DNA of 64,000 bases from Caldibacillus thermoamylovorans (GTDB taxonomy: Bacteria > Bacillota > Bacilli > Bacillales > Caldibacillaceae), in the NCBI RefSeq assembly GCF_000751775.1, contig NZ_CCRF01000044.1:50457-114456 (forward strand), given 5' to 3'. A program made the translations under genes and the position numbers. Below, in pieces: positions 57,250 to 64,000 of this stretch. A model generated the notes under the pieces. It saw only the letters and a program-made list of their open reading frames with translations, had not been told where the DNA came from and ran no database searches. Position 1 is the first letter of the stretch; each line of letters begins with the position of its first letter.

Positions 57250-57585
57250 ATGGAAAATGAACAAGTGAAAAATCCAAATCTTCGTGCACACCATGACTAT
57301 CGTAGAAAAAAAAGCGCCAAGGAAATGCAGGTTCAAGTTATTACTTTTGCATTGATGATATTTTTAACGATTGTTGCATTTATTGCTGTCGGAATCGGTG
57401 ATTTTTCAGTCAAATTTATTATTCCGTTTATTTTGCTGTTGGCGGTTATTCAAGTTGGTTTTCAGCTTTATTATTTCATGCACGCAAGTCAAAAGGGACA
57501 CGAGTTACCGATGTTCTTTATGTATTCGGCCGTGATCATTGCTTTTGTCACCGTATTGGCTTTTGTAACAATTATTTGGTGGTAA
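57250..57585 (+). CDS. ctaF: caa3 oxidase subunit IV
   Basis: This protein of about 111 residues has three helices in the C-terminal two thirds and a charged N-terminus (ENEQVKNPNLRAHHDYRRKK); FQLYYFMHASQKGHE is the family word. ATG 57250 is 6 nt from AAGGTGGG; the ATG at 57244 is too close to it. Accessory subunit needed for assembly. Confidence 0.92.
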   Translation: MENEQVKNPNLRAHHDYRRKKSAKEMQVQVITFALMIFLTIVAFIAVGIGDFSVKFIIPFILLLAVIQVGFQLYYFMHASQKGHELPMFFMYSAVIIAFVTVLAFVTIIWW

Positions 57586-57592
57586 AAAATAT

Positions 57593-57706
57593 AAGGGGAT
57601 GGTCAAGACTATAATATCCATGGACACCACAATTGGATTTCTGATAAAAAAGGTTAGAAAAAAATGTGGAATGGATTTATTTCGTCAATGACCTCCCCTT
57701 TTTCCA
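57593..57706 (+). terminator. Long-loop hairpin after ctaF
   Basis: AAGGGGATGGTCA and TGACCTCCCCTT pair with one bulge across about 85 nt and run into T5. A likely operon end, despite the large loop. Confidence 0.55.
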
Positions 57707-57775
57707 CAGAATAAAAGTAAAAAAATTGGTGGAAACCTTTGATTAAGTTTTTATTGTCCAACTCAAAGCCTTTCT

Positions 57776-58036
57776 AACAGAATAAGAAAGTATAAAAATA
57801 CAAGTAAATAACTTGGGATTAGTTTTATTGTCTAGCTCCAAGCGCCAGCGACTAGCAAACTTCACTCCCCTCCACTACGATAAGTCAACATCGGCTCGTC
57901 CCTCGCCGTGTTTCCTTTTCCTCGAAAATGCATTCGCATTTTCTTCGTGCGATGCCTATTCGGGGAAGCAAATCTGTTCTCATTGCGGGGCGCTCCAGTT
58001 TGTACGTCGCTTAGCGGGCGCTCTGCGCTTTTCTTA
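57776..58036 (+). repeat. Long intergenic repeat-like element between ctaF and ctaG
   Basis: The element opens with AATAAGAAAGTATAAAAATAC (as R1 does), then TTGTCTAGCTCCAAGCGCC. It closes with GGGCGCTCTGCGCTTTTCTT; the GCGCC / GGCGC ends pair. Internal hairpin GAAAATGC / GCATTTTC. The TCTAGCTCCA...GCGCTCTGCGCTTTTCTT frame recurs in many Bacillaceae intergenic regions (recollection). Short reading frames inside it have no Shine-Dalgarno. Confidence 0.65.
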
Positions 58037-58161
58037 AAAATAATATTAAAATTTGAAGAATCACATTTCTGTCATAAAGTTGTCAAATTCAATTATTCGC
58101 TACTGTAAATGAATAAAGTTATAATATATAAAAGGGTAGCGATCGATCGAGGTGTAGGCAG

Positions 58162-59055
58162 TTGTTTAGACTAGAGCAGTTTGGTTTTCGGGCATTATGG
58201 AGTCCTTATTTCTTTTTGTTTCTCTTGGTCTTGACACTTATATTTTTTTATGTTGCCAAAAAACAACGCCACCGGTTTGAAGGTTCGGAATTATTAACAA
58301 AAAAAGAAGGCACTCTGTTTATTTTTACCATGCTATTTTTATATATCATTAAAGGGTCTCCGATTGATCTACTTGGCCATCTTATGTTTACCTTTCATAT
58401 GATACAAATGGCTTTTTTATATTTGCTGATTCCGCAACTTATTATTACAAGTGTTCCGGTATGGATGTGGAAAAAACTGCTCTCTCTACCGGTAATTAAC
58501 AAAGTTTTTGCCTTTTTTACGAGACCGTTGATTGCCTTGATTGTTTTCAACGGCATGTTCTCTTTTTACCATATACCACTAATATTTGATCAAGTGAAAA
58601 CGAATATATGGTACCATGCTCTGTATACAGGCATTTTATTTCTATTTGCCATTTTCATGTGGTGGCCGCTCATCAATAAAGTTGAAACGGAGAAACGTTT
58701 ATCCGGTTTGAAAAAGGTCGGCTATTTATTTGCAGACAGTATATTAATTACTCCGGCATGTGCCTTGATTATTTTTAATCATACGCCCATGTATGAAACG
58801 TATACGAATATAGAAGCTTGGGTGCAGTCGCTGCATTTATGTGTACCGGCAGATGTTATCTCAACTTTGCAATTATCTGGTCCGGAGATGTTCAATCTAA
58901 TGTCGGCACAGTATGATCAGCAAACCGGCGGAGTAGTTATGAAAATATTGCAGGAAATCATTTATGGCGTGATTTTATATCGAATTATGATGGATTGGTA
59001 CAAAAGAGAACAAGAAGAAACCGATTCTTTTCCGATCCCCGGTAATGGTCCATAA
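58162..59055 (+). CDS. ctaG: Cytochrome c oxidase assembly factor CtaG
   Basis: This 297-residue protein of the caa3-type CtaG family (unrelated to Cox11) has about seven helices. Conserved: FTFHMIQMAFLYLLIPQL, FSFYHIPLIFD and PACALIIFNHTPMYETY. It helps load CuB in B. subtilis. TTG start at 58162 behind GAGGTG with a 7-nt gap. A repeat separates it from ctaF, so it probably has its own promoter. Confidence 0.92.
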   Translation: MFRLEQFGFRALWSPYFFLFLLVLTLIFFYVAKKQRHRFEGSELLTKKEGTLFIFTMLFLYIIKGSPIDLLGHLMFTFHMIQMAFLYLLIPQLIITSVPVWMWKKLLSLPVINKVFAFFTRPLIALIVFNGMFSFYHIPLIFDQVKTNIWYHALYTGILFLFAIFMWWPLINKVETEKRLSGLKKVGYLFADSILITPACALIIFNHTPMYETYTNIEAWVQSLHLCVPADVISTLQLSGPEMFNLMSAQYDQQTGGVVMKILQEIIYGVILYRIMMDWYKREQEETDSFPIPGNGP

Positions 59056-59109
59056 GTAAATTTTTAGTTTAGAATATGTTAAAATTTCGTTTAGTAATGA
59101 GGTATGATT

Positions 59110-59574
59110 ATGGGACATCTTGCATTTTTACCGACTTTAAGTACTTTATGTATTGTAATCAGTGCGATTTTTGTCGCGATTGGCTGGTATTTTATCAAAC
59201 AAAGAAAAATTAATCTTCATCAAAAGATGATGATTACAGCGGCGGTATTTGCGGTTCTTTTTTTCACTATTTATGCGAGCCGTACCGTTTTTATCGGTAA
59301 CACCTCTTTTGGGGGACCGGAACATATAAAAATTTATTATACGATTTTCTTGATATTTCATATTATATTGGCTACAATTGGTGCCATCCTTGGTATTCGT
59401 ACGATATGGCTTGGGTGGAAGAAAATTTTGGACAAGCATCGAAAGTTAGGTCCGATAACAAGTATTGTTTGGTTTTTCACTGCCATAACCGGTGTAGTTG
59501 TTTATATTCTTCTATATGTTCTTTACCCCGGAGGAGAAACAACATCATTAATAAAAGCAATTCTTGGGTTTTAA
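59110..59574 (+). CDS. DUF420 membrane protein (CtaM/YozB type)
   Basis: This protein of about 154 residues has four or five helices: LPTLSTLCIVISAIFVAIGW, then KMMITAAVFAVLFFTIYASR, then IHTGI-like FLIFHIILATIGAILG. The DUF420 family contains CtaM of S. aureus, needed for heme-copper oxidase function. Its place after ctaG supports an oxidase-assembly role. ATG 59110 is 6 nt from GAGGT; ATG 59104 is an alternative. Confidence 0.85.
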   Translation: MGHLAFLPTLSTLCIVISAIFVAIGWYFIKQRKINLHQKMMITAAVFAVLFFTIYASRTVFIGNTSFGGPEHIKIYYTIFLIFHIILATIGAILGIRTIWLGWKKILDKHRKLGPITSIVWFFTAITGVVVYILLYVLYPGGETTSLIKAILGF

Positions 59575-59575
59575 A

Positions 59576-59618
59576 ACAAAGGATCGCTACCGTTTATTGG
59601 TAAGGCGATCCTTTGTTA
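59576..59618. terminator. Bidirectional terminator ctaM-like / ylbA
   Basis: AACAAAGGATCGC / GCGATCCTTTGTT perfect arms with an inner TACC/GGTA pairing. Confidence 0.85.
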
Positions 59619-59622
59619 CCCT

Positions 59623-59994
59623 TTAGGATTCTATAGCTAGTGCCAGCGGTTCCAGTTCTTCTTTGACTGCCAGTAATATTTCTTTGCACTCGTTAACTAA
59701 TGCATTTGGAAAATTTTCATCTTCTCCATACTCCACACCATGTGGATAGTAATACTTTCCAAGAATTGGTACTTTCAATTGGATGATTGCATCATGGGCA
59801 CCAACATCTCCTGAAACAGCATAGCCTTGTACTCTTAAATAATATACATTATTATTAATAACTATTTTTCGGTCGTATGTTACTCTTTCGTAATCCCATT
59901 GTCCGGCACGAATTAAACCGTATTCTGGTAAAATTTCATCCAGAGTATTTAGATCCAATTGCAAATGTTCTAACCCCGTGTTCTCAATATACAT
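59623..59994 (-). CDS. YugN-family protein (YlbA-like)
   Basis: This 123-residue soluble protein of the YugN-like family (GLRAGQWDYERVTYD-type region, YYLRVQGYAVSGDVG, YYPHGVEYGEDENFP) has no known function. Located where B. subtilis has ylbA, which I recall as a YugN-like protein. AGGAGGGAG precedes the ATG. Its start faces a 451-bp gap before ylbC. Confidence 0.8.
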   Translation of the reverse strand: MYIENTGLEHLQLDLNTLDEILPEYGLIRAGQWDYERVTYDRKIVINNNVYYLRVQGYAVSGDVGAHDAIIQLKVPILGKYYYPHGVEYGEDENFPNALVNECKEILLAVKEELEPLALAIES

Positions 59995-60445
59995 AATTTC
60001 TCCCTCCTACATAAGTTAACAAACGGTAAACCCCATCATTATCATAATAGTTGAAAATAAGTTGACTTTCAATAAAATTAATGGAATTTATTTAAACTAG
60101 TAGGAAAGTTTAACAAATCCACGTATGGGCAGTTTCATCTTCCGCATAATGATCAACGCGAGTTTTGAGGTGGGGACAAGACTTGCCGATAAGAGTTGAT
60201 AAAGGATAAAGTTTTAGTGCGGATGCTAATTCGGCGTGATTATCTTTAAACGATTCTATACAGCTCCTTTTAAAATGTTATTAAAAAATGTTATAATAAA
60301 ATGAAAATTATCGCTTCCTGCACTTTTACTTCATTCAGCTTATTCTTTAAAAAGTCAGGTGAATTTTTAGTAGAATGATTCTATTATTTATTATGATACA
60401 TATAAATAAAATAAATAGAACAAGTAAGGCAAGGGGGGAAGTCCT
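59995..60445. other. Gap before ylbC with candidate promoter
   Basis: No gene is seen. TTTAAA (60269-60274), 17 nt, TATAAT (60292-60297) is a candidate plus-strand promoter. The part near 60100-60160 has loose R2-like words (GGGCAGTTTCATC) without arms. Confidence 0.45.
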
Positions 60446-61513
60446 CTGAAAAGCTTAGTTAGAATTTTAGTTATTGCTACGATTATTTTAGTGATCGGAA
60501 TATGGTTCAACCAATTTTATTCACGTGATAAAGTTTTGGTAGATGATAAAAAGAAAATCGTAGAAAATGAAAGTTTGAATATTGTCCAAGAAGATTCTAG
60601 TGAAAAAGTGGAACAGAAAAGACCGAAAGCGGGAATTTCAACCTATATTGGTAAATCACTTCATACATTTCAAGAAGAATACGGAGAACCTTCAAGACAG
60701 GAGCCGTCTTATCATGGATATACATGGTGGATTTATAATCAAGACGGTAAATATATGATGGTAGGTGTCGACAAGGAAAAAGTAGTTACAATAGCCGTTG
60801 CTACTCCAGGCATTGATGTAACACCGTTTCAGATTGGAGAAAATCTTGAATCCGTATATAAAAAAGTAGAAATGCAACCGGAGATTGAGCTTAAAAATGA
60901 AGATGGTGTATATCGTTTTGAATTGTTTGAAGATGATTTAAATATAAAACCATTGATTTCGCTTGGAAATATTTATGCACAATTATATTTTGATCATTTT
61001 GAAGGAAAATTGTTATTTGTTCGGTTTATGGATGGTGATACATTAATAAAGCAACGCCCTTATGATATGTCATATCGGGGGAAACTTGTTGAACAAGAGC
61101 CCTTAACAGATGAAGAATGGAATCAAGCTGATTCGGCTGCAGAAACACAGATTTATGAACTAACCAACTTAGTCCGGAAAAATTTCAACCTTTCCGAGTT
61201 AGGTTGGGATCAGGAAACGAGGAAAGTCGCTTATGAACATAGTCAGGATATGTACGATACAGAAACCTTTTCCCATGACTCCGAAAAATATGGTGATCTT
61301 GCTAATCGGTTAAGTAAAAAAAATATTTATTATGAATCAGCAGGAGAAAATATTGCATACCAGTATACAGATAGTCTTGCTGTCGTAAGTGGTTGGTTAA
61401 ATAGTAAAGGACATCGGGAAACTTTGCTCAATCAGGACTTTACCCATATCGGAGTAGGTGTTTATCGAAAATATTATACGCAAAACTTTATAGAAAGATC
61501 GTGGGAGCAATAA
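60446..61513 (+). CDS. ylbC: YlbC, CAP/SCP-domain protein with probable CTG start
   Basis: The protein has 355 residues when started at CTG 60446. The next in-frame start codon (GTG 60491) has no Shine-Dalgarno and cuts the membrane anchor. AAGGGGGGAA stands 5-7 nt before the CTG, an in-frame TAA at 60425 limits the frame, and the reading gives (M)KSLVRILVIATIILVIGIW, a good anchor. Then comes a CAP-associated domain (about 65-210) and a C-terminal CAP domain with YELTNLVRKNF, HSQDMYDTETFSHDS and ESAGENIAYQ. Extracytoplasmic; function unknown. Confidence 0.88.
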   Translation: MKSLVRILVIATIILVIGIWFNQFYSRDKVLVDDKKKIVENESLNIVQEDSSEKVEQKRPKAGISTYIGKSLHTFQEEYGEPSRQEPSYHGYTWWIYNQDGKYMMVGVDKEKVVTIAVATPGIDVTPFQIGENLESVYKKVEMQPEIELKNEDGVYRFELFEDDLNIKPLISLGNIYAQLYFDHFEGKLLFVRFMDGDTLIKQRPYDMSYRGKLVEQEPLTDEEWNQADSAAETQIYELTNLVRKNFNLSELGWDQETRKVAYEHSQDMYDTETFSHDSEKYGDLANRLSKKNIYYESAGENIAYQYTDSLAVVSGWLNSKGHRETLLNQDFTHIGVGVYRKYYTQNFIERSWEQ

Positions 61514-61729
61514 TTGCTCTCATTTTTTTTACAAAATAATCTGGTAAAAATCATTTTTCCGGTTTCAGGTAGCTTAAATATACTTTGTCATAATTCCAGG
61601 ATTTTCCCGTAAGAAAAACAATAATAATTATGGGGTGTGATATGGATTGGGATAAAAATCACGTTTACAGGTTTCATCTTTCTTTAATCATACATAGATT
61701 ATATTGAGGAATACAAAGAGGTGAAACCT

Positions 61730-62158
61730 ATGGTGAAGAAATCACTGCATCCATCCGTTGAGCAATTTAAAAATTTTGTAAAAAAACACCCGGAACTTAT
61801 TAAAGAAGTTAGAACCGGAAAGAAGACTTGGCAAGAAGTATATGAAGAATGGTATTTATTAGGGGAAGATGATCCAAAATGGGCAAAATATACTAAAACC
61901 GGTAAACCGACTGCAATAAAAGAAGAAACAAAGTCAAACAATGAATCAAAAAATGCCATCTTTAATCAACTGATCACATATTTAAAAAATATGGATGTTA
62001 ATCAGCTGCAACATTATTTAGGGCAAATGAGTGAAGCCATTGATTCCGTACAACAATTGTTGGGGCAAATACGGGATACAAATCAAAATAAGACAGAACC
62101 GGAAGGAAACGGAGAGCAATGGAGAAGAAGACATCCGTTTTCGTTTAGAAAAGATTAG
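61730..62158 (+). CDS. ylbD: YlbD spore coat protein
   Basis: This 142-residue protein (HPSVEQFKNFVKKHPELIKEVRTG ... WYLLGEDDPKW) has a polar, Gln/Arg-rich C-terminal half. YlbD in B. subtilis is a coat-associated protein. ATG 61730 follows AGAGGTGAAACCT; a GTG 9 bp earlier is less likely. ylbE starts 14 bp after it, so they form a pair. Confidence 0.86.
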   Translation: MVKKSLHPSVEQFKNFVKKHPELIKEVRTGKKTWQEVYEEWYLLGEDDPKWAKYTKTGKPTAIKEETKSNNESKNAIFNQLITYLKNMDVNQLQHYLGQMSEAIDSVQQLLGQIRDTNQNKTEPEGNGEQWRRRHPFSFRKD

Positions 62159-62172
62159 TCGGGGGGGCGGAA

Positions 62173-62412
62173 ATGAGAACCGAATTATATCAAATAATAA
62201 AAAATAAGAAGGAATGGCAGCAATTTATACGGAATGAACCAATATGGTATAAAAAATTATCAAGGAATCCCAATGCCATTAAAGAATTTGAACAAACCGC
62301 CTTAAAATATTATCAAAAAACATTACCGGATCGGATGAATAAAATTTCAAACGGAGTCCAATTTGCATCAATGATGTTGTCGATGATCCAGTCAATGAAT
62401 CAAGTGGATTAA
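62173..62412 (+). CDS. ylbE: YlbE-like protein
   Basis: This 79-residue helical protein (MRTELYQIIKNKKEWQQFIR ... WYKKLSRNP) is the YlbE family, unknown function. GGGGGGCGGAA precedes the ATG. Co-transcribed with ylbD by spacing. R2 copy 5 lies after it. Confidence 0.86.
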   Translation: MRTELYQIIKNKKEWQQFIRNEPIWYKKLSRNPNAIKEFEQTALKYYQKTLPDRMNKISNGVQFASMMLSMIQSMNQVD

Positions 62413-62460
62413 CAGATTTAAAATCAGTTAATCCTTATTTTTTCTACCTAGTTTTCTTTA

Positions 62461-62511
62461 ACCGAATAAGCAGCGGAAGACATCAATTCCACTGATTTGG
62501 AGTTTCATCTA
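62461..62511 (+). repeat. R2 repeat copy 5
   Basis: CATCA...CCACTGATTTGGAGTTTCATCT: the right half is well kept; the left arm has decayed (CATCAATTCC). About 90 bp before ylbF. Confidence 0.6.
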
Positions 62512-62602
62512 GTTTTAATATTATGAATGTTTTAATACAATAAATTTAAGTGATTTTATTTTCTTTTCTCCTATGATATTATAGTAATTGGAGGTGCAGG
62601 TT

Positions 62603-63046
62603 ATGTTTGCTACTTTAGAATCGGTTCAAATCATTGATATGGCTGAAGATATTGCTAAGATGATTTTAAATAGTGATATAGCAGATGAATATCGACAATG
62701 TTTATATATGATGAAAACAAATCGCGAAACACAAAATAAAATAAATAAATTTATCAAACTTAAAGAACAGTATGAAGAAGTACAAAGGTTTGGCAGATAT
62801 CACCCGGATTATCAAACCGTTATGAGAAACGTCCGATTGGCAAAGAGGGAAATGGATTTGGACGAAAATGTGGCAAAGTTTAAATTGGCTGAGAATGCCT
62901 TGCAACATTTACTCGATGAGATTGGAATCATTATTGGTCGATCCGTTTCAGATAGTGTCAAGGTTGCAACCGGAAGCCCGTTTTTTGATACAGCAAAGGC
63001 ATCTGGTGGATGTTCAACGGGTGGAAGTTGCGGCTGCAGTGCATAA
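62603..63046 (+). CDS. ylbF: YlbF (RicF), Y-complex subunit
   Basis: This 147-residue helical protein ends in GGCSTGGSCGCSA. With YmcA and YaaT it forms the Y/Ric complex that steers RNase Y mRNA maturation and supports sporulation, competence and biofilm; the terminal Cys cluster takes part in Fe-S binding. ATG 62603 follows ATTGGAGGTGCAGG. ylbG follows after 39 bp. Confidence 0.93.
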   Translation: MFATLESVQIIDMAEDIAKMILNSDIADEYRQCLYMMKTNRETQNKINKFIKLKEQYEEVQRFGRYHPDYQTVMRNVRLAKREMDLDENVAKFKLAENALQHLLDEIGIIIGRSVSDSVKVATGSPFFDTAKASGGCSTGGSCGCSA

Positions 63047-63085
63047 CTATAACTGTAGAGAAAAAATTAAGTAGGAGATAATGAT

Positions 63086-63361
63086 ATGTTTGGGCAAAGA
63101 CAAGGGATCATTGTTTGGCTATATAATATAAAGACGGCAAAAAATCTTAGGAAATACGGAAACATCCACTATATTTCGAAGAGATTAAAATATGTTGTTC
63201 TTTATTGTAATCAGGAAGAAATTGAAATCATTATGGATAAGCTTAAAAATTTTCCCTTTGTTAAAAAGGTGGAACCTTCTTATCGACCTTTTTTAAAAAC
63301 GGATTTTGAAAATACTAGACCTGATAAAGCGAAAGAATACGATTATAAAATTGGATTTTAA
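63086..63361 (+). CDS. ylbG: UPF0298 protein YlbG
   Basis: This 91-residue ferredoxin-like small protein ([38 protein letters not shown]) is the UPF0298 family, unknown function. TAGGAGATAATGAT precedes the ATG. Lies after ylbF as in B. subtilis; rsmD (ylbH), expected next, is not reached before the window ends. Confidence 0.9.
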   Translation: MFGQRQGIIVWLYNIKTAKNLRKYGNIHYISKRLKYVVLYCNQEEIEIIMDKLKNFPFVKKVEPSYRPFLKTDFENTRPDKAKEYDYKIGF

Positions 63362-63486
63362 TATTACGGGAAACCTACATTCAAAGTGGGAAAGCGGGCT
63401 TACCACTCGGTTTATCGCTACTGTTTTCCGGGTTTGAAAAGAGATCGTATGTTCCGGATACTTTATCTCATTGCTCAGCTAGTTTT

Positions 63487-63647
63487 TTTAGCTAATAGGA
63501 AAGTATAAATTTTTCAATTTCTACTTTCCTAACGCATAAGTGCACTGAAAGACTTCGGTAGCATTACCTCGCAAGCGAAAATGTTTTTTCGCTGAACTAC
63601 GGCTCTGCTCTCACCTAAGGGCTCGGCAGTCGCCGAGTTTTCTTTAT
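63487..63647 (+). repeat. R1 repeat copy 4 (subtype I)
   Basis: Same 161 bp as 12265-12425 with one visible base change, 51.2 kb away. All three stem-loops are intact. Confidence 0.92.
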
Positions 63648-63699
63648 ATGAAAAAATATCGAGGCTTTCTCAGGCTCATGGGACAGCTTCTTTTTTTTG

Positions 63700-63881
63700 C
63701 ACACTAAAAAAGTATAAATTACCAGCAAGGCTGCTAAATTCGATGCCGTGGGAAATTTTAAGTTTTAAGTAAGCGCATAGAAATGCTTCGAAGGAAAACA
63801 TCGCAACTGAAAAAACTTTACATTTTTTTGGCGAACTATACGTCACGAATAGCCTAATGACTTGGACGCCAGGTTTTCTTT
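63700..63881 (+). repeat. R1 repeat copy 5 (subtype II, diverged)
   Basis: Aligned with 18696-18885: AAAAAGTATAAATTACCAGCAAGG, AAATTCGA, GGAAATTTTAAG, ACATCGCA, CTGAAAAAA / TTTTTTTGG. The middle stem now uses G-U pairs. The 3' hairpin has decayed (TTGGACGCCAGG) but the TTTTCTTT tail stays. Confidence 0.75.
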
Positions 63882-63988
63882 AGCTAATAGGAAAGTAAAA
63901 ATTTTTCAATTTCTACTTTCCTAACGCATAAGTGCTCTTGCGGCTCTGCCATCGCCTTAAGGCTCGGCAGTCGCCGAGTTTTCTTTAT
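63878..63988 (+). repeat. R1 repeat copy 6 (subtype I, internal deletion)
   Basis: The 5' hairpin (TAGGAAAGTA / TACTTTCCTA) and 3' hairpin (CTCGGC / GCCGAG plus TTTTCTTTAT) are kept, but about 50 bp with the middle stem are missing between AAGTGC and GGCTCTGCC. It overlaps the end of copy 5 by the shared TTTA. Confidence 0.85.
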
Positions 63989-64000
63989 AGTATAAGAAAG

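Larger units (their letters stand above)
63362..64000. other. Gene-free repeat tract at window end
   Basis: 639 bp without a coding frame. It holds three R1 copies in tandem and the start of a fourth (TATAAGAAAG at 63991-64000). A half terminator, GGGACAGCTTC then T8, lies at about 63681-63700. Confidence 0.8.

Noticed and set aside
57813..58108. Two overlapping open frames in the ctaF-ctaG gap
   Set aside because: They lie in the repeat-like element, lack Shine-Dalgarno sequences and have odd composition (Cys/Ser/Arg-rich).
63362..64000. CRISPR array
   Set aside because: The repeats are 110-190 bp, abut without uniform spacers and differ from each other; no cas genes are present.

Overview
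The window is chromosomal DNA of an endospore-forming member of the Bacillaceae. It has low to moderate GC, many TTG/GTG starts behind strong Shine-Dalgarno sequences, an alpha/beta-type SASP, Spo0E, and YlaJ/YlbD sporulation proteins. Gene order from about 10 kb to the end follows the Bacillus subtilis segment clpE-ykvI ... ykvS-ykvT ... ptsH-ykwC-patA ... ykyB-ykuE-ykuJ-ykuL-ccpC-dapH-dapL ... ktrC-rnjA-rpoY-def-ykyA-pdhABCD-SR1 ... yktA-yktB-suhB-ylaF-typA-ylaH-ylaI-ylaJ-ylaL-ylaN-ftsW-pycA-ctaA/ctaBCDEFG-ylbA-ylbC to ylbG, with local losses and insertions. I cannot name the species from sequence alone. I see no rRNA, tRNA, CRISPR array, prophage or complete IS element.

Layout. 0-10 kb: a lipoprotein nuclease cut by the window edge, prfC (RF3), a manganese (yybP-ykoY) riboswitch driving a TerC-family membrane protein, a SASP, the K+ channel subunit KtrD, a C39-type peptidase, asparagine synthase, an acyltransferase and Spo0E. 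10-20 kb: CtsR-controlled clpE, YkvI, a CPBP protease, the small YkvS gene, a LysM-SleB hydrolase, an SDR enzyme, HPr without a following ptsI, YkwC and PatA. 20-31 kb: CheW, YkyB, Tat-exported YkuE, a glutaredoxin, YkuJ, DarB, CcpC, the lysine/DAP genes dapH-dapL, KtrC, RNase J1 with RNAP epsilon, a 23-codon basic peptide gene, peptide deformylase and YkyA. 31-38 kb: the pyruvate dehydrogenase operon, then the SR1-type dual-function sRNA encoding SR1P. 38-51 kb: a nitronate monooxygenase-like enzyme, small conserved proteins, SuhB, TypA, YlaN, FtsW and pyruvate carboxylase. 51-60 kb: heme A/O synthesis and the caa3 oxidase operon. 60-64 kb: ylbC to ylbG, then a gene-free tract of repeats.

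Functional themes: central carbon flux (PDH, PycA, CcpC, HPr, SR1/SR1P); aerobic respiration (heme A and caa3 oxidase); K+ and c-di-AMP physiology (KtrC, KtrD and DarB, with the DarB target PycA); and RNA processing (RNase J1, epsilon, YlbF).

The least explained material is intergenic. One repeat family of about 110-190 bp (here called R1) has three stem-loops, including compensatory base changes between subtypes. It occurs at 12.3, 13.7 and 18.7 kb and as a tandem run at 63.5-64 kb, always in the same orientation. A second family (R2) centres on ATCAGTG...CACTGAT and has five copies. Other points of note: a relic of a second pdhC 3' end that carries the pdhD ribosome-binding site; a duplicated lipoyl domain in PdhC; a probable CTG start for ylbC; and a self-contained transcription unit for a 23-residue cationic amphipathic peptide.
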